Below, piece after piece: positions 39,527-49,043 of a stretch of DNA of 64,000 nt (position 1 is the stretch's first letter; each line of letters opens with the position of its first letter). Origin of the DNA: Christiangramia forsetii KT0803 (GTDB taxonomy: Bacteria; Bacteroidota; Bacteroidia; Flavobacteriales; Flavobacteriaceae). The stretch covers positions 2,852,001-2,916,000 of the forward strand of contig NC_008571.1 of NCBI RefSeq assembly GCF_000060345.1. The letters are read 5' to 3'. The notes under the pieces are model-generated. The model worked only from the letters and a program-made list of their open reading frames with translations. It had not been told where the DNA came from and did no database searches. A program made the translations under genes and the position numbers.

Positions 39527-40759
39527 TTATCTAACCTTTAGAGTAATTATGCTTAGGATTGCCAGAAATATTCCGATAATCCAGAACCTCACTACAATCT
39601 TGCTTTCATGTTTCCCTTTCTTCTGATAATGATGGTGCAATGGAGACATCAGAAAAATTCGTCTTCCCTCACCATACTTCATCCTGGTAAACTTGAACCA
39701 TCCTACCTGCATTACTACTGAAAGATTTTCTATCAAGAATATTCCGCATAAAACTGGAATCAATAGTTCTTTTCTGGTTGCGATAGCCAAAACCGCAATG
39801 ATCCCCCCTATGGTTAAACTCCCGGTATCTCCCATAAAAACCTGCGCGGGATACGTGTTGTACCATAAGAAACCAACCAGGGCACCGGCGAACGCAGTGA
39901 TAAAAATTGTCATTTCTCCGGAACGCGGGATATACATAATATTCAGATAATCTGAGAAAATGATGTTACCCGAAACCCAGGCAAAAAGACCTAGTGTTAA
40001 AACTATTATGGCTGAAGAGCCTGCGGCAAGTCCATCGATTCCATCGGTAAGATTCGCTCCATTAGATACCGCTGTTACTATAAATATTACAATAGGGATA
40101 AAAATTAACCACGCATAATTTACCAGCGAAGGGTTGATCCAGCTGATCAAACTTGAATATTCAAATTCGTTATTCTTTACAAAAGGAATGGTAGTAGTGG
40201 TATCCTTAACTTCAGGTCCCATATCTACCACCTCGGCACGGGCGATCACATTTTCCGTAGGATTAGTTTCCGTAACCACTTCCTTGGTAGTGATCTGAGG
40301 GTGGAAATACATGGTACAACCCACGATCAATCCAAGCCCAATTTGCCCGATCACTTTAAAGATTCCTTTAAGACCTTCTTTATCTTTTTTAAAGGTTTTG
40401 ATATAATCATCCAGGAAGCCAATAGCGCCCATCCATAAAGTGGTGACGATCAAAAGGATCACATAAATATTTTCAAGTTTTGCAAAAAGCAATACCGGGA
40501 TTAGAGTTGCAATGATAATTATCACCCCTCCCATGGTTGGAGTCCCCGCTTTTTCTGTCTGACCTTTTAATCCAAGGTCGCGAACGCTTTCTCCAATTTG
40601 TTTCGCCCTTAGGTAATTAATGATTCGCTTACCATAAATTGTGGAGATCCCAAGCGACAAAATGATCGCCATTGCCGATCGGAATGACAGGAAATCAAAC
40701 AACTGCGCACCAGGCAACTGATACTGCTCTTCTAAGAATTTGAATAAGTAATACAGCAT
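39527..40759 (-). CDS. mraY: Phospho-N-acetylmuramoyl-pentapeptide transferase
   Basis: Integral membrane enzyme that makes lipid I from UDP-MurNAc-pentapeptide and undecaprenyl phosphate. The 410 residues exceed the usual about 360 because of a loop insertion at about 152-205 ([15 protein letters not shown] and onward). Catalytic-site motifs are the aspartate pair FLDDY (Asp117, Asp118), [12 protein letters not shown] (236-247) and the histidine-rich [12 protein letters not shown]. Start and murE stop share one base (TAATG), so translation is coupled. Confidence 0.97.
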
Positions 40760-42225
40760 TATTTGTCCAGTTGTTTTAAAAATTCATTCACGATCTTGAG
40801 ATCATCAAAATCAACCCTTTCTCCGTTAACTTCCTGGTAGGTCTCATGGCCTTTTCCGGCAATGAGAATAATATCATTTTGCCCCGCCATTTGACAGGCT
40901 GTTTTTATGGCCTGTTTCCTATTGGTGACACTCATTGTTTTTTTAAAATTCTGAGGTTCCACCCCGCCCTCTACTTCTTCAATTATCTTATCCGGATCCT
41001 CAGTCCTGGGATTATCGCTCGTAAAGACCACTTTTGTACTTAAAGCGGAAGCGATATGCCCCATTTTAGGTCTTTTGGTAGTATCTCTATCTCCCCCACA
41101 ACCAACAACCGTAATCAATTCCTCATTCCTGGTTCGGATGCTATTGATAGTTTCCAGTACGTTTTTTAAAGCATCAGGAGTATGCGCATAATCTACAATT
41201 GCTGTGATCTTCTCTTTTTCTGAAATCACATACTGAAATCTTCCGCTTACTGAATTCAGTTCACTGATTATTCGAAGTATTTCTAAAGTTTTCAATCCTA
41301 AAAGGTCTGCCATGGCGTAAATTGCCAGAACATTATAAGCATTGAAATTTCCTATAAGTTTCGTCCACAATTCCTGATCATCAACTTTTAATAATAAACC
41401 AGTAAAATTATTTTCCAGAATCTGAGCTTTATAGTCTGCAAAAGACTTTAAAGCGTAGGTATGTTTTTTAGCCTTCGTATTCTGAAGCATTATCTCCCCG
41501 TTCTTATCATCTACGTTCGTAAGCGCAAATGCCGAAGCCGGTAATTCATCAAAAAAGCGTTTTTTCACATCGCGGTATTCCGCAAAATCTTTATGATAAT
41601 CCAGATGGTCATGTGACAAATTCGTAAAAATCCCACCTTCAAATTTTAAAGCCGTGGTTCTATGCTGGTCTATTCCGTGAGAACTCACTTCCATAAAGCA
41701 AAATTCAACACCAACATCATTCATATCCTTCAAATAAGAATTGATGGTAATAGAATCTGGAGTGGTTCTTATGGCAGTATGCTCATCATTTCCCACCATT
41801 ACCTTTACTGTAGAAAGAAGCCCGCATTTAAAACCGGCTTTTGTAAAAAGATCGTACAATAAAGTAGCGATGGTAGTTTTCCCGTTGGTGCCGGTTACTC
41901 CAACCAGTTTTAATTTTTCAGAAGGATTATCGTAATAATTCGCAGAAATATAGGCCAGTGCTCTCTTCGTATCTTCTACCTCTATATAGGTAACCCCATT
42001 GATAACTTCATCAGGGATCTTTTCACATACAATTGCCAGTGCACCCTGGTTTTCTGCGTTCTTAATATAATCGTGACCATCTGAAATACTTCCTCTTATA
42101 GCGATAAAAACATCATTCAACTGTACCTTTCTAGAGTCAAAATGAATATTATTGATGGTTACGCCGGTATCCCCGGTCACTGCCTTCATATTCACCTTAT
42201 AGAGTATGTCTTTTAGAACGCTCAT
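40759..42225 (-). CDS. murE: UDP-N-acetylmuramoylalanyl-D-glutamate--2,6-diaminopimelate ligase
   Basis: Adds the third stem-peptide residue. The 488-residue ligase has the ATP loop TGTNGKTT (111-118) and the substrate motif DNPRTED near the C-terminus. In this family DNPR marks meso-diaminopimelate ligases rather than lysine ligases, so the wall is predicted to be of the DAP type. Its start shares one base with the ftsI stop. Confidence 0.96.
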
Positions 42226-44216
42226 TAACTCAATTCCAATTTTACCGTTTGCTTATTCTTTAGTTTTTGTCCTGCAGATACAGATTGTCTTTTTACCACT
42301 CCCTTACCATTAAATCTCACCTCTAATCCAAGATTCTCCAGAATTGAGATTGCATCCATTGCCGGCATTCCGGTAACATCTGGCATCAATAATTTTTCAT
42401 CCTGCATCTTGGTATAGTATTTTTCAAAATCGGTTTTCACCTTTTTATCATTTACTTCCAAAGATTCCAATTCGTCCATTACCGGAGTATCGGTATAAAT
42501 CTTTCTGGCGATATCTTTAAAAACCGGAGCAGCGACAATATTCCCGTAATAACCTTTTCTTCTGTTAGGCTTATGTATTACCACGATACAGGAATATTTA
42601 GGGTTTTCAGCAGGGAAATACCCCGCAAAAGATGCAATGTATCTTCCCGGCTCGATCCAGTATTCTGTCTGACAGGTACCTGTTTTACCGGCCATCGAAA
42701 AATTCTCCGTATAAATATTGGCCGCAGTACCACGCTCCACAGTTTTCCTCATCATCGCCCTTACCTTTTTTGCGGTTTCCACCGAGCAAATTGCAGGGTT
42801 CATTACCTGTTTATCCATCGTGATAATTGGCTTATCACGATCTTTTACTTCTTTAATAAATCTTGGCTTGATCATTTCACCATCATTGGCTATAGCATTA
42901 TAAAAAGTCAGGGTTTGCAAAGGTGTTATTGAAACTCCATAACCAAATGCCATCCAGGGTAAGCTCAAACCGTTCCAGCTTTTGTCTTGTGGGTGAGGAA
43001 TTCGGGGGGATCCCTCACCCTTGATTTCAAGACCAATCTTCTGGTTAAGTCCCATTGAATAAAGTCGATCAACAAATTTTGAAGGATCATTCTTATATCC
43101 TTCGGTGATCATTTTTGTAAATGCTGTATTAGAAGAAACTTCGAAAGCTTTGGCCGCTGAAATTTCTCCGTACCCGCCATGACGAGAATCCCTGACTGGT
43201 CTCCCATAAAATCTTACGACTCCTTTTTCGGTATCTATCACGTCACTGGTGTCTATCACCTTATCTTCAAGTGCAGCTACCATTGCCATTAATTTGAACG
43301 TAGAACCAGGCTCATGAGCCTCATAGACCGCATAATTTCGTTTTTCGAAATAGGTACCCTCTTTGGTTCTACCCAAATTAGACATAGCTTTGATCTCTCC
43401 GGTTGCAGTTTCCATTACCACCACCGTTCCATGTTCAGCTTCAAAATATTCCAGCTGACGTAATAATGAATGGTGTGCGATATCCTGAATATTCACATCT
43501 ATCGTTGAAACCACATCATAACCATCTTTTGGCTCCATTTCATTATTATCACTAATAGGTTTCCATTGTCCTTTAGCGATCTTTTGCTTAAGTCTTCTAC
43601 CATCGGTTCCTCTCAAATAATTACTAAAAGCACCTTCAAGACCTACTCTGGTAAAATATCCATTTTCATCCCTTCTCTCGTAACCAACAGTTCTTTCGCC
43701 CATTTTTCCAAGCGGGTGCTCACGAACGGTACTTTGTTCAGTAATCATCCCTCCTTTATAAGTTCCAAGATTAAACATTGGGAATTGTCTTATCTTCATA
43801 TAATCTGAATACCCAAGGTTTTTAGCGATCAAAACATAACGTTGTTTGTTCGCTCTTGCAGCTCTTAATTTTTGAGAATAATAAGACGTGGAGCGACCCA
43901 ACATTCCTGAAAGTTTTTCTGAAAGCGAGCCTACGTTCTCTTCAAAATTTTCATCAGATACTGTTACAGCATCAAAACGTATATCATACTTAGGAACCGA
44001 TGTTGCGAGGAGATTTCCATTTACATCATATAAATTACCGCGATTCGCAGGAATTTTGAAATTTTTCAAAGTGCGCTCTTCAGCCAGCTCTTTATAATGC
44101 TCTCCATGCGCAAACTGAATATCAAGCAATTTAAACCCTACCGCTATCGCAAAAACAAGCAGACAGCCGGCCACGAAATACATTCGATTCAGGATGCTTT
44201 TTTCGGTTGTAGCCAT
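42225..44216 (-). CDS. ftsI: Division-specific penicillin-binding protein (FtsI/PBP3) with PASTA domain
   Basis: Septal peptidoglycan transpeptidase, 663 residues. One N-terminal transmembrane helix (about 10-30), a dimerisation domain, then the transpeptidase with EPGSTFK, SSNTAF and AGKTGTCQ as the three active-site boxes. A single PASTA domain closes the protein (LMPDVTGMPAMDAISILENL). Works with FtsW and FtsL. PASTA on FtsI is common in Bacteroidota and Gram-positives and absent from the E. coli protein. Confidence 0.96.
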   Translation of the reverse strand: MATTEKSILNRMYFVAGCLLVFAIAVGFKLLDIQFAHGEHYKELAEERTLKNFKIPANRGNLYDVNGNLLATSVPKYDIRFDAVTVSDENFEENVGSLSEKLSGMLGRSTSYYSQKLRAARANKQRYVLIAKNLGYSDYMKIRQFPMFNLGTYKGGMITEQSTVREHPLGKMGERTVGYERRDENGYFTRVGLEGAFSNYLRGTDGRRLKQKIAKGQWKPISDNNEMEPKDGYDVVSTIDVNIQDIAHHSLLRQLEYFEAEHGTVVVMETATGEIKAMSNLGRTKEGTYFEKRNYAVYEAHEPGSTFKLMAMVAALEDKVIDTSDVIDTEKGVVRFYGRPVRDSRHGGYGEISAAKAFEVSSNTAFTKMITEGYKNDPSKFVDRLYSMGLNQKIGLEIKGEGSPRIPHPQDKSWNGLSLPWMAFGYGVSITPLQTLTFYNAIANDGEMIKPRFIKEVKDRDKPIITMDKQVMNPAICSVETAKKVRAMMRKTVERGTAANIYTENFSMAGKTGTCQTEYWIEPGRYIASFAGYFPAENPKYSCIVVIHKPNRRKGYYGNIVAAPVFKDIARKIYTDTPVMDELESLEVNDKKVKTDFEKYYTKMQDEKLLMPDVTGMPAMDAISILENLGLEVRFNGKGVVKRQSVSAGQKLKNKQTVKLELS

Positions 44217-44222
44217 TGCGGG

Positions 44223-44540
44223 TTAATCTTTTATTATCACTCTTATTTTATTGGGCGGGGTTTCTGAAGGCCCTATCCCTTTTTCTATCATTTTTCCAGT
44301 AATGGTAGACTCCATCTTAATCTTCATTAAATCTGAACGTCTCTCAACAAACTCACTCCTCAATTCTCTCACTTCATTATTCAATTTTGCTATTTGATGC
44401 ACTTTTTTTTCCGCGCTGTGCGAACTTGCGATCATAATAATGGCCAGCATGGTACAGAAAACGATAAAACGCCAGTTTTTTACAGCATCTTCACTGATTA
44501 AAAAATTCGCTTTCAATATGTTGTAAAAACCTTTTTTCAT
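44223..44540 (-). CDS. ftsL: FtsL-like cell division protein
   Basis: A 105-residue single-pass protein: cytosolic N-terminus, transmembrane helix about 25-42, then a coiled coil (KVHQIAKLNNEVRELRSEFV). Shape and position between rsmH and ftsI are those of FtsL, which bridges FtsI/FtsW and FtsQ. Sequence similarity to model FtsL proteins is weak. It lies six bases before ftsI. Confidence 0.85.
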   Translation of the reverse strand: MKKGFYNILKANFLISEDAVKNWRFIVFCTMLAIIMIASSHSAEKKVHQIAKLNNEVRELRSEFVERRSDLMKIKMESTITGKMIEKGIGPSETPPNKIRVIIKD

Positions 44541-44546
44541 CTTCTT

Positions 44547-45443
44547 CTAAAGCTTTCTCGCCACTCTTAACTTGGCACTTCTCGCCCTGTTATTTTGCTG
44601 AATCTCCTCTTTTGAAGGAATTATTAATCCATTTACTTTTTTAAAGGGAACCGAGATATTACCATACATATCTTTTTCAGGCTCTCCCTCAAACAAACCG
44701 CTTCTTATATACCTTTTTACCAATCTGTCTTCCAGAGAATGATAAGAGATCAAACTCAGTCTTCCACCCGGCTTAAGGATCTCTTCAGTTTGCAACAAAA
44801 ACTCTTTTAGAACTTCGATCTCCTGATTCACCTCTATCCTAATTGCCTGATATATCTGAGCCAGAATTTTATTTTCTTTTCCTTTAAATAATAAAGGCTT
44901 CAATAAATCATTCAACTGCTCACTTGTTTCTATAGGATTGTTTTTTCTTTCAGAAACAATCGTTCTTGCCAGTTTTGGTGCGTTCTTTAGATCTGCGTAA
45001 GCCCAAAACAACTTTTTTAGCTGCTCCTCTTCATATTCATTGATCACTTCATAAGCACTCAACTTATCACCCTGGTTCATTCTCATATCCAGTTTCGCAT
45101 CGAATCTGGTTGAAAATCCTCTTTCAGCTTCATTAAACTGATGCGAGGAAACGCCAAAATCACCAAGAACACCGTCCACCTTTTTAATACCGTAAAATCT
45201 CAAAAAACGCTTCAGATACCTGAAATTTTCATTGATAAGCGTAAAACGGCCATCTTCAATCTTATTTTCAAGAGCGTCCTTATCCTGATCAAAAGCATAA
45301 AGTTTTCCATCGGGACCAAGTCTTTTAAGAATCTCTTTAGAATGCCCTCCTCCACCAAAGGTTACATCCACATAGATTCCATCAGGCTTTACATCAAGGC
45401 CATCAACAGACTCTTTTAAAAGAACTGGATTATGATACTCCAT
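44547..45443 (-). CDS. rsmH: 16S rRNA (cytosine(1402)-N(4))-methyltransferase
   Basis: Methylates C1402 of 16S rRNA. The 298-residue SAM enzyme has YHNPVLLKESVDGL at the start, the SAM loop VDVTFGGGGHSKEIL, GDFGVSSHQFNEAERGFS and LISYHSLEDRLVKRY. Two further ATGs lie upstream at 45452 and 45455; the one at 45443 gives the family-typical MEYHNPVLL start. All overlap the end of mraZ. Confidence 0.95.
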   Translation of the reverse strand: MEYHNPVLLKESVDGLDVKPDGIYVDVTFGGGGHSKEILKRLGPDGKLYAFDQDKDALENKIEDGRFTLINENFRYLKRFLRFYGIKKVDGVLGDFGVSSHQFNEAERGFSTRFDAKLDMRMNQGDKLSAYEVINEYEEEQLKKLFWAYADLKNAPKLARTIVSERKNNPIETSEQLNDLLKPLLFKGKENKILAQIYQAIRIEVNQEIEVLKEFLLQTEEILKPGGRLSLISYHSLEDRLVKRYIRSGLFEGEPEKDMYGNISVPFKKVNGLIIPSKEEIQQNNRARSAKLRVARKL

Positions 45444-45897
45444 CAAAATCATCATTTCCCATCACTTCTTCAGCCAGATCTGCAAAATCATCTGAAGAAT
45501 CCTCAAGGGTTTGTTCATATTTATCTTTATCCCAGATCTCAACAATATTGATTGCTGAAGAAAGGACAATTTCTTTCTCAATTCCGGCAAACCCAACAAG
45601 ATCTTTCGGAATTAAAAGCCTGCCGTTGGTATCAACCTCAACGGTTTTAACCCCAGCGGTAAATCTTCTAATAAAATCGTTGTTCTTTTTTTTGAACCTG
45701 TTTAACCCGTTCATTCGCTTCATTAACACATTCCACTCCTCCATCGGGTAAAGCTCCAAACAGTTCTGAAAAACTGCTCGCTTAATCACAAAACCATCCT
45801 GCATCATGGGAGCCAATTGCTTCTTCAATGCTGAAGGCACCATTAAACGGCCTTTCGCATCGACTTTACATTCGTATGTCCCAATTAGATTTATCAC
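45430..45897 (-). CDS. mraZ: Transcriptional regulator MraZ
   Basis: First gene of the dcw cluster; 155 residues with two SpoVT/AbrB-like halves (GTYECKVDAKGRLMVPSALK and VEVDTNGRLLIPKDLVGFAG). MraZ forms a ring-shaped oligomer that binds spaced repeats at its own promoter and represses the cluster. Matching repeats lie just upstream (45933-45980). Confidence 0.95.
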   Translation of the reverse strand: MINLIGTYECKVDAKGRLMVPSALKKQLAPMMQDGFVIKRAVFQNCLELYPMEEWNVLMKRMNGLNRFKKKNNDFIRRFTAGVKTVEVDTNGRLLIPKDLVGFAGIEKEIVLSSAINIVEIWDKDKYEQTLEDSSDDFADLAEEVMGNDDFDGVS

Positions 45898-45915
45898 GGT
45901 TAAGCTTTATAGAGT

Positions 45916-45923
45916 CAAATATA
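45916..45923 (-). promoter_or_regulatory. -7 promoter element for mraZ and the dcw cluster
   Basis: TATATTTG on the minus strand, 18 bases before the mraZ ATG. The MraZ-like boxes begin ten bases further upstream. Confidence 0.55.
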
Positions 45924-45932
45924 TTGAAAATA

Positions 45933-45980
45933 TTACCACAATTTACCACTTTTTACCACAATGTTGATAAGTTTTACCAC
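45933..45980 (-). promoter_or_regulatory. Probable MraZ operator: four GTGGTAA boxes
   Basis: On the minus strand GTGGTAA occurs four times, at 45933-45939, 45943-45949, 45953-45959 and 45974-45980: spacing 10, 10 and 21 bases, i.e. one helical turn, one turn and two turns. MraZ proteins of other phyla bind GTGG- or TGGG-containing repeats about ten bases apart. The boxes cover the region upstream of the -7 element. Confidence 0.75.
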
Positions 45981-46154
45981 CCTATGTATTTGAAAACCTT
46001 TTAAATAGCGCTATTCGCTTATGATTCAGTATTTTGAAAAATGCTGAAGAAATGTGGATAATATCGCCTAAAAAACATCCTGTTTATATATTTCCCACTT
46101 CACAGAAAAGCCTTTGCAGTTGCTCAAAAATGATTATACTTGTATCGAAATCGC

Positions 46155-46162
46155 TATATTTG
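46155..46162 (+). promoter_or_regulatory. -7 promoter element for the alpha/beta hydrolase gene
   Basis: Exact TATATTTG match, 25 bases before the ATG at 46188. Confidence 0.5.
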
Positions 46163-46187
46163 CGATTGCTAACCGCAAAGGCTATCA

Positions 46188-46952
46188 ATGAAAGATCACT
46201 TAAGGCAAGAGGGGAAATTCACATATCTTGAAAAAGGCGAAGGAACACCAATTGTTATTCTTCACGGACTTATGGGAGGCCTCAGTAATTTTGATGGCGT
46301 AGTGGATTATTTTCCGGAAAAGGGCTACAAAGTTGTTATTCCGGAACTACCGCTTTACTCCATGTCACTTTTAAAAACCAGTGTAGGCACATTTGCTAAA
46401 TATTTAAAGGAATTTCTTGATTTCAAAGGTTTTAGTAATGTAATCTTACTTGGAAATTCTTTGGGTGGTCACATCGCACTTTTAGCTACAAAAATGTTTC
46501 CTGAAACTGTTCAGGCACTTGTAATTACAGGGAGTTCTGGTCTTTACGAAAATGCCATGGGAGAAAGCTATCCCAGACGTGGCGATTATGATTTTATAAA
46601 GAAAAAAGCGGAAGCAGTTTTTTACGATCCCGAAGTTGCAACTAAAGAGATCGTAGACGAAGTTTACAATACGGTAAGTGATCGTAATAAACTGGTGAAA
46701 ACCCTGGCAATTGCCAAGAGTGCTATTCGTCACAATATGGCTAAAGACCTCCCAAATATGCAGACTTCTACTTGCATTATCTGGGGTAAAAATGATACGG
46801 TTACTCCTCCTGAGGTTGCTGAAGATTTTCAGCGTCTTTTACCAGATTCAGATCTATATTGGATTGATAAGTGCGGGCATGCAGCAATGATGGAACATCC
46901 TGAAGAATTCAATCAGGTATTACATGGGTGGTTGAAACAACGAGAGATCTAA
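46188..46952 (+). CDS. Alpha/beta-fold hydrolase
   Basis: A 254-residue cytosolic hydrolase. Motifs: oxyanion region VILHGLMGGLSNF, nucleophile elbow LLGNSLGGHIALL (Ser in GNSLG), acidic residue in IIWGKNDTVTPPEV, and catalytic His in DKCGHAAMMEHPEEF. Substrate is unknown. It starts the + strand group with engB, ten bases upstream of it, and is divergent from mraZ. Confidence 0.9.
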   Translation: MKDHLRQEGKFTYLEKGEGTPIVILHGLMGGLSNFDGVVDYFPEKGYKVVIPELPLYSMSLLKTSVGTFAKYLKEFLDFKGFSNVILLGNSLGGHIALLATKMFPETVQALVITGSSGLYENAMGESYPRRGDYDFIKKKAEAVFYDPEVATKEIVDEVYNTVSDRNKLVKTLAIAKSAIRHNMAKDLPNMQTSTCIIWGKNDTVTPPEVAEDFQRLLPDSDLYWIDKCGHAAMMEHPEEFNQVLHGWLKQREI

Positions 46953-46962
46953 ATAGGCTTTT

Positions 46963-47559
46963 ATGAAAATTAAGACGGCTGAATTTGTGATAAGCAACTC
47001 GAAGGTTGATCATTGTCCCAACAGCACTTTGCCAGAATATGCATTTATTGGCCGCAGTAACGTGGGTAAATCTTCTTTAATAAACATGCTTACCGGCAGA
47101 AAATCTCTAGCGAAAACTTCTGCAAAACCAGGAAAAACGCAATTGATCAATCATTTCTTAATCAATAATAACTGGCATCTGGTTGACCTCCCGGGATATG
47201 GGTATGCTCAGGTTTCAAAATCTACCAAAAAAGTATTTCAGAAATTTATCACAGCTTATTTTAAAAAAAGGGAGCAGATGATCTGCGCTTTTGTATTGAT
47301 TGATTCAAGACATAAACCTCAGCCTATTGATATGGAATTTATGCAATGGCTGGGCGAACATAATATTCCTTTCTGTATCATCTTTACCAAAGCAGATAAG
47401 CTAAAACCTAAAATTCTGGATAAGAATATTGAAAATTATAAAAATGAAATGCTGGAAAGTTGGGTAGAAATGCCGGAGTATTTCATCACTTCAGCAACTT
47501 CAAAACTGGGACAGGATGATATTTTGGATTATATTGAAGGAATTAATAATTCGATTTGA
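46963..47559 (+). CDS. engB: Ribosome biogenesis GTPase EngB/YsxC
   Basis: Essential-type GTPase for large-subunit assembly. The 198-residue protein has G1 GRSNVGKSS (30-38), G2 region KTSAKPGKTQLINHF, G3 DLPGYGYA, G4 TKAD and G5 TSATSKLG. Length matches the family. Confidence 0.96.
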   Translation: MKIKTAEFVISNSKVDHCPNSTLPEYAFIGRSNVGKSSLINMLTGRKSLAKTSAKPGKTQLINHFLINNNWHLVDLPGYGYAQVSKSTKKVFQKFITAYFKKREQMICAFVLIDSRHKPQPIDMEFMQWLGEHNIPFCIIFTKADKLKPKILDKNIENYKNEMLESWVEMPEYFITSATSKLGQDDILDYIEGINNSI

Positions 47560-48266
47560 GAAGAGTATTATCTATATTATTAGTCTTAGTGTATTTTAAT
47601 ACTCCTGATATCCAAGGGCAGGAAACAAATCGAACTTTTTTATATATCACAGCGGAGAAAGACACCATTTCAAGATCCAAATTTCTTGAAGAATCGCATC
47701 GATATACGAACTGGTTTTTGCCACCTACAAGTCCTGATACTTCTTACACTTATATTACCGAGGATAGATTTGGCATCTACCTCGTGGATTATGTTAAGTT
47801 TAAATCTAAATTAAAGCAACTCACTTCAAACGAACTGTCTTCTGAAAATCCTACTTTTTTAATAACATACCAATTTTTAAATGATCGCTGCAATTTGAGT
47901 AGAGGTTCTAATTTCTTTGACTCCTCTGACGTTTACTTTTTATACAGGTGGCAAAAGAAAGAAATGAAGAAGATAAAGAAGAAATTCGATAATATTCAAA
48001 TCATCTATTTGTTTCAGGAAGGAATAGAATTTGATAAAATCAATAAAGATTTTATATTACTGAAAGATACTGGCAATTATTTCAGAAATAAATTCTTTAC
48101 CACGCCATCCAGTTGTGGCTCTTACCTTCTTGTAAAACCAAATGGACAGGCGTTACTTATGAACACTGGAGAATTTGGTTTATACAACTATGCAAAATTT
48201 CTTGAACCTAATAGATGGAATATTTATTTCAGTGATCCTGAACTAAAAAAAGCAACTAAAAATTAG
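47556..48266 (+). CDS. Uncharacterised exported protein with TTG start
   Basis: A 236-residue protein with a signal peptide (MRRVLSILLVLVYFNTPDIQ, then GQE). No family is recognised; two cysteines (about residues 109 and 188, the latter in PSSCGSYLLVKPNG) are present. The start is TTG, overlapping the engB stop by four bases (TTGA); no ATG or GTG alternative keeps the signal peptide. The context therefore supports TTG as the true start. Confidence 0.7.
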   Translation: MRRVLSILLVLVYFNTPDIQGQETNRTFLYITAEKDTISRSKFLEESHRYTNWFLPPTSPDTSYTYITEDRFGIYLVDYVKFKSKLKQLTSNELSSENPTFLITYQFLNDRCNLSRGSNFFDSSDVYFLYRWQKKEMKKIKKKFDNIQIIYLFQEGIEFDKINKDFILLKDTGNYFRNKFFTTPSSCGSYLLVKPNGQALLMNTGEFGLYNYAKFLEPNRWNIYFSDPELKKATKN

Positions 48267-48344
48267 CCTTTTTGGAAGCAAATATTGTACGAAGATCGTT
48301 TGTGATTTTCAGCTTTAAATATGATATAAAAATTTCGAAAGAAA

Positions 48345-48704
48345 TTAAACTAGTTTATAAAGCAAGCTTATAAATTCACTAATAGAATCAATTTCTGAAA
48401 ACTTCTTAGAAGACACCAATACTTCCAGCCCATTTTTTGTTTGAGTAAGCACAATGGGAAATTCAAATTTATGTCCGAATTTGGATGCGTAAATTTCCTG
48501 AAATTCATCCTTATGTAAAAATTCCGTTTCGAAATCCAGATCTTCTCTAAACTCCTTCCAGGCTTTCTTTTCCTGGAAAGAACCATAAGTAAGCTCACAT
48601 AATTTGCAGGAATATGTAGATGGATTCACCACTTTGTACACCGAATCCATCAGAGCATTCAACTTGCCAGAATCTGCATTATATACAAAAATAAGCTTCT
48701 CCAA
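48345..48704 (-). CDS. Uncharacterised protein with CxxC motif, next to gldC
   Basis: A 119-residue cytosolic protein, no signal peptide. It starts KLIFVYNADSGKLNALMDSV and has Cys33-x-x-Cys36 in YSCKLCELTYGSF; the CxxC might bind metal or be redox-active, but nothing more can be said. Its start directly abuts the gldC stop, so it is the third gene of the gldB-gldC unit. Confidence 0.78.
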   Translation of the reverse strand: MEKLIFVYNADSGKLNALMDSVYKVVNPSTYSCKLCELTYGSFQEKKAWKEFREDLDFETEFLHKDEFQEIYASKFGHKFEFPIVLTQTKNGLEVLVSSKKFSEIDSISEFISLLYKLV

Positions 48705-49043
48705 TTAGCTCTTTTTAATCTCGGTCTTTTCAGCGAAATAATCGCAAAAATCTTTCATCGTATCTCTCATTTTATCATCCTGAGTAGCCCTAAAATACGT
48801 GTCGCTCATAGAAACCAGCGTTTGGTGAAAGAATTTCTTCATCTCATCTACCGGCATCTCCTTAGTCCAAAGGTCTATTCTTAAAGTTTCCTGATCCTTA
48901 TTATCCCACACTGAAAGCATTAATGCTTTAGCTTCTTCTTTATAGATATTCCCATCCTGGGCACTCCAGGTAATATTTTCGGGAACATGATTTTCATCGG
49001 TTACAACTTCGATATTTATTTCAGACTTCTTAAAATCAGCCAT
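48705..49043 (-). CDS. gldC: Gliding motility protein GldC
   Basis: A 112-residue cytosolic protein matching GldC (KKSEINIEVVTDENHVPENI, WSAQDG, ARTLM-like region KALMLSVWDNK, KEMPVDEMKKFFHQTL). In Flavobacterium johnsoniae GldC supports, but is not essential for, gliding. It shares one base with the end of gldB. Confidence 0.9.
   Translation of the reverse strand: MADFKKSEINIEVVTDENHVPENITWSAQDGNIYKEEAKALMLSVWDNKDQETLRIDLWTKEMPVDEMKKFFHQTLVSMSDTYFRATQDDKMRDTMKDFCDYFAEKTEIKKS

Noticed and set aside
30199-45897. Missing ddl and murF as a defect of the dcw cluster
   Set aside because: These genes often lie elsewhere in flavobacterial chromosomes; absence from this stretch means little.
46034-46231. 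65-codon frame before the alpha/beta hydrolase
   Set aside because: Overlaps the promoter and the true start; no recognisable product.
48267-48344. Terminator between two convergent genes
   Set aside because: Only a six-base A/T-rich stem (AATTTC/GAAATT) without a clear T run; too weak to call.
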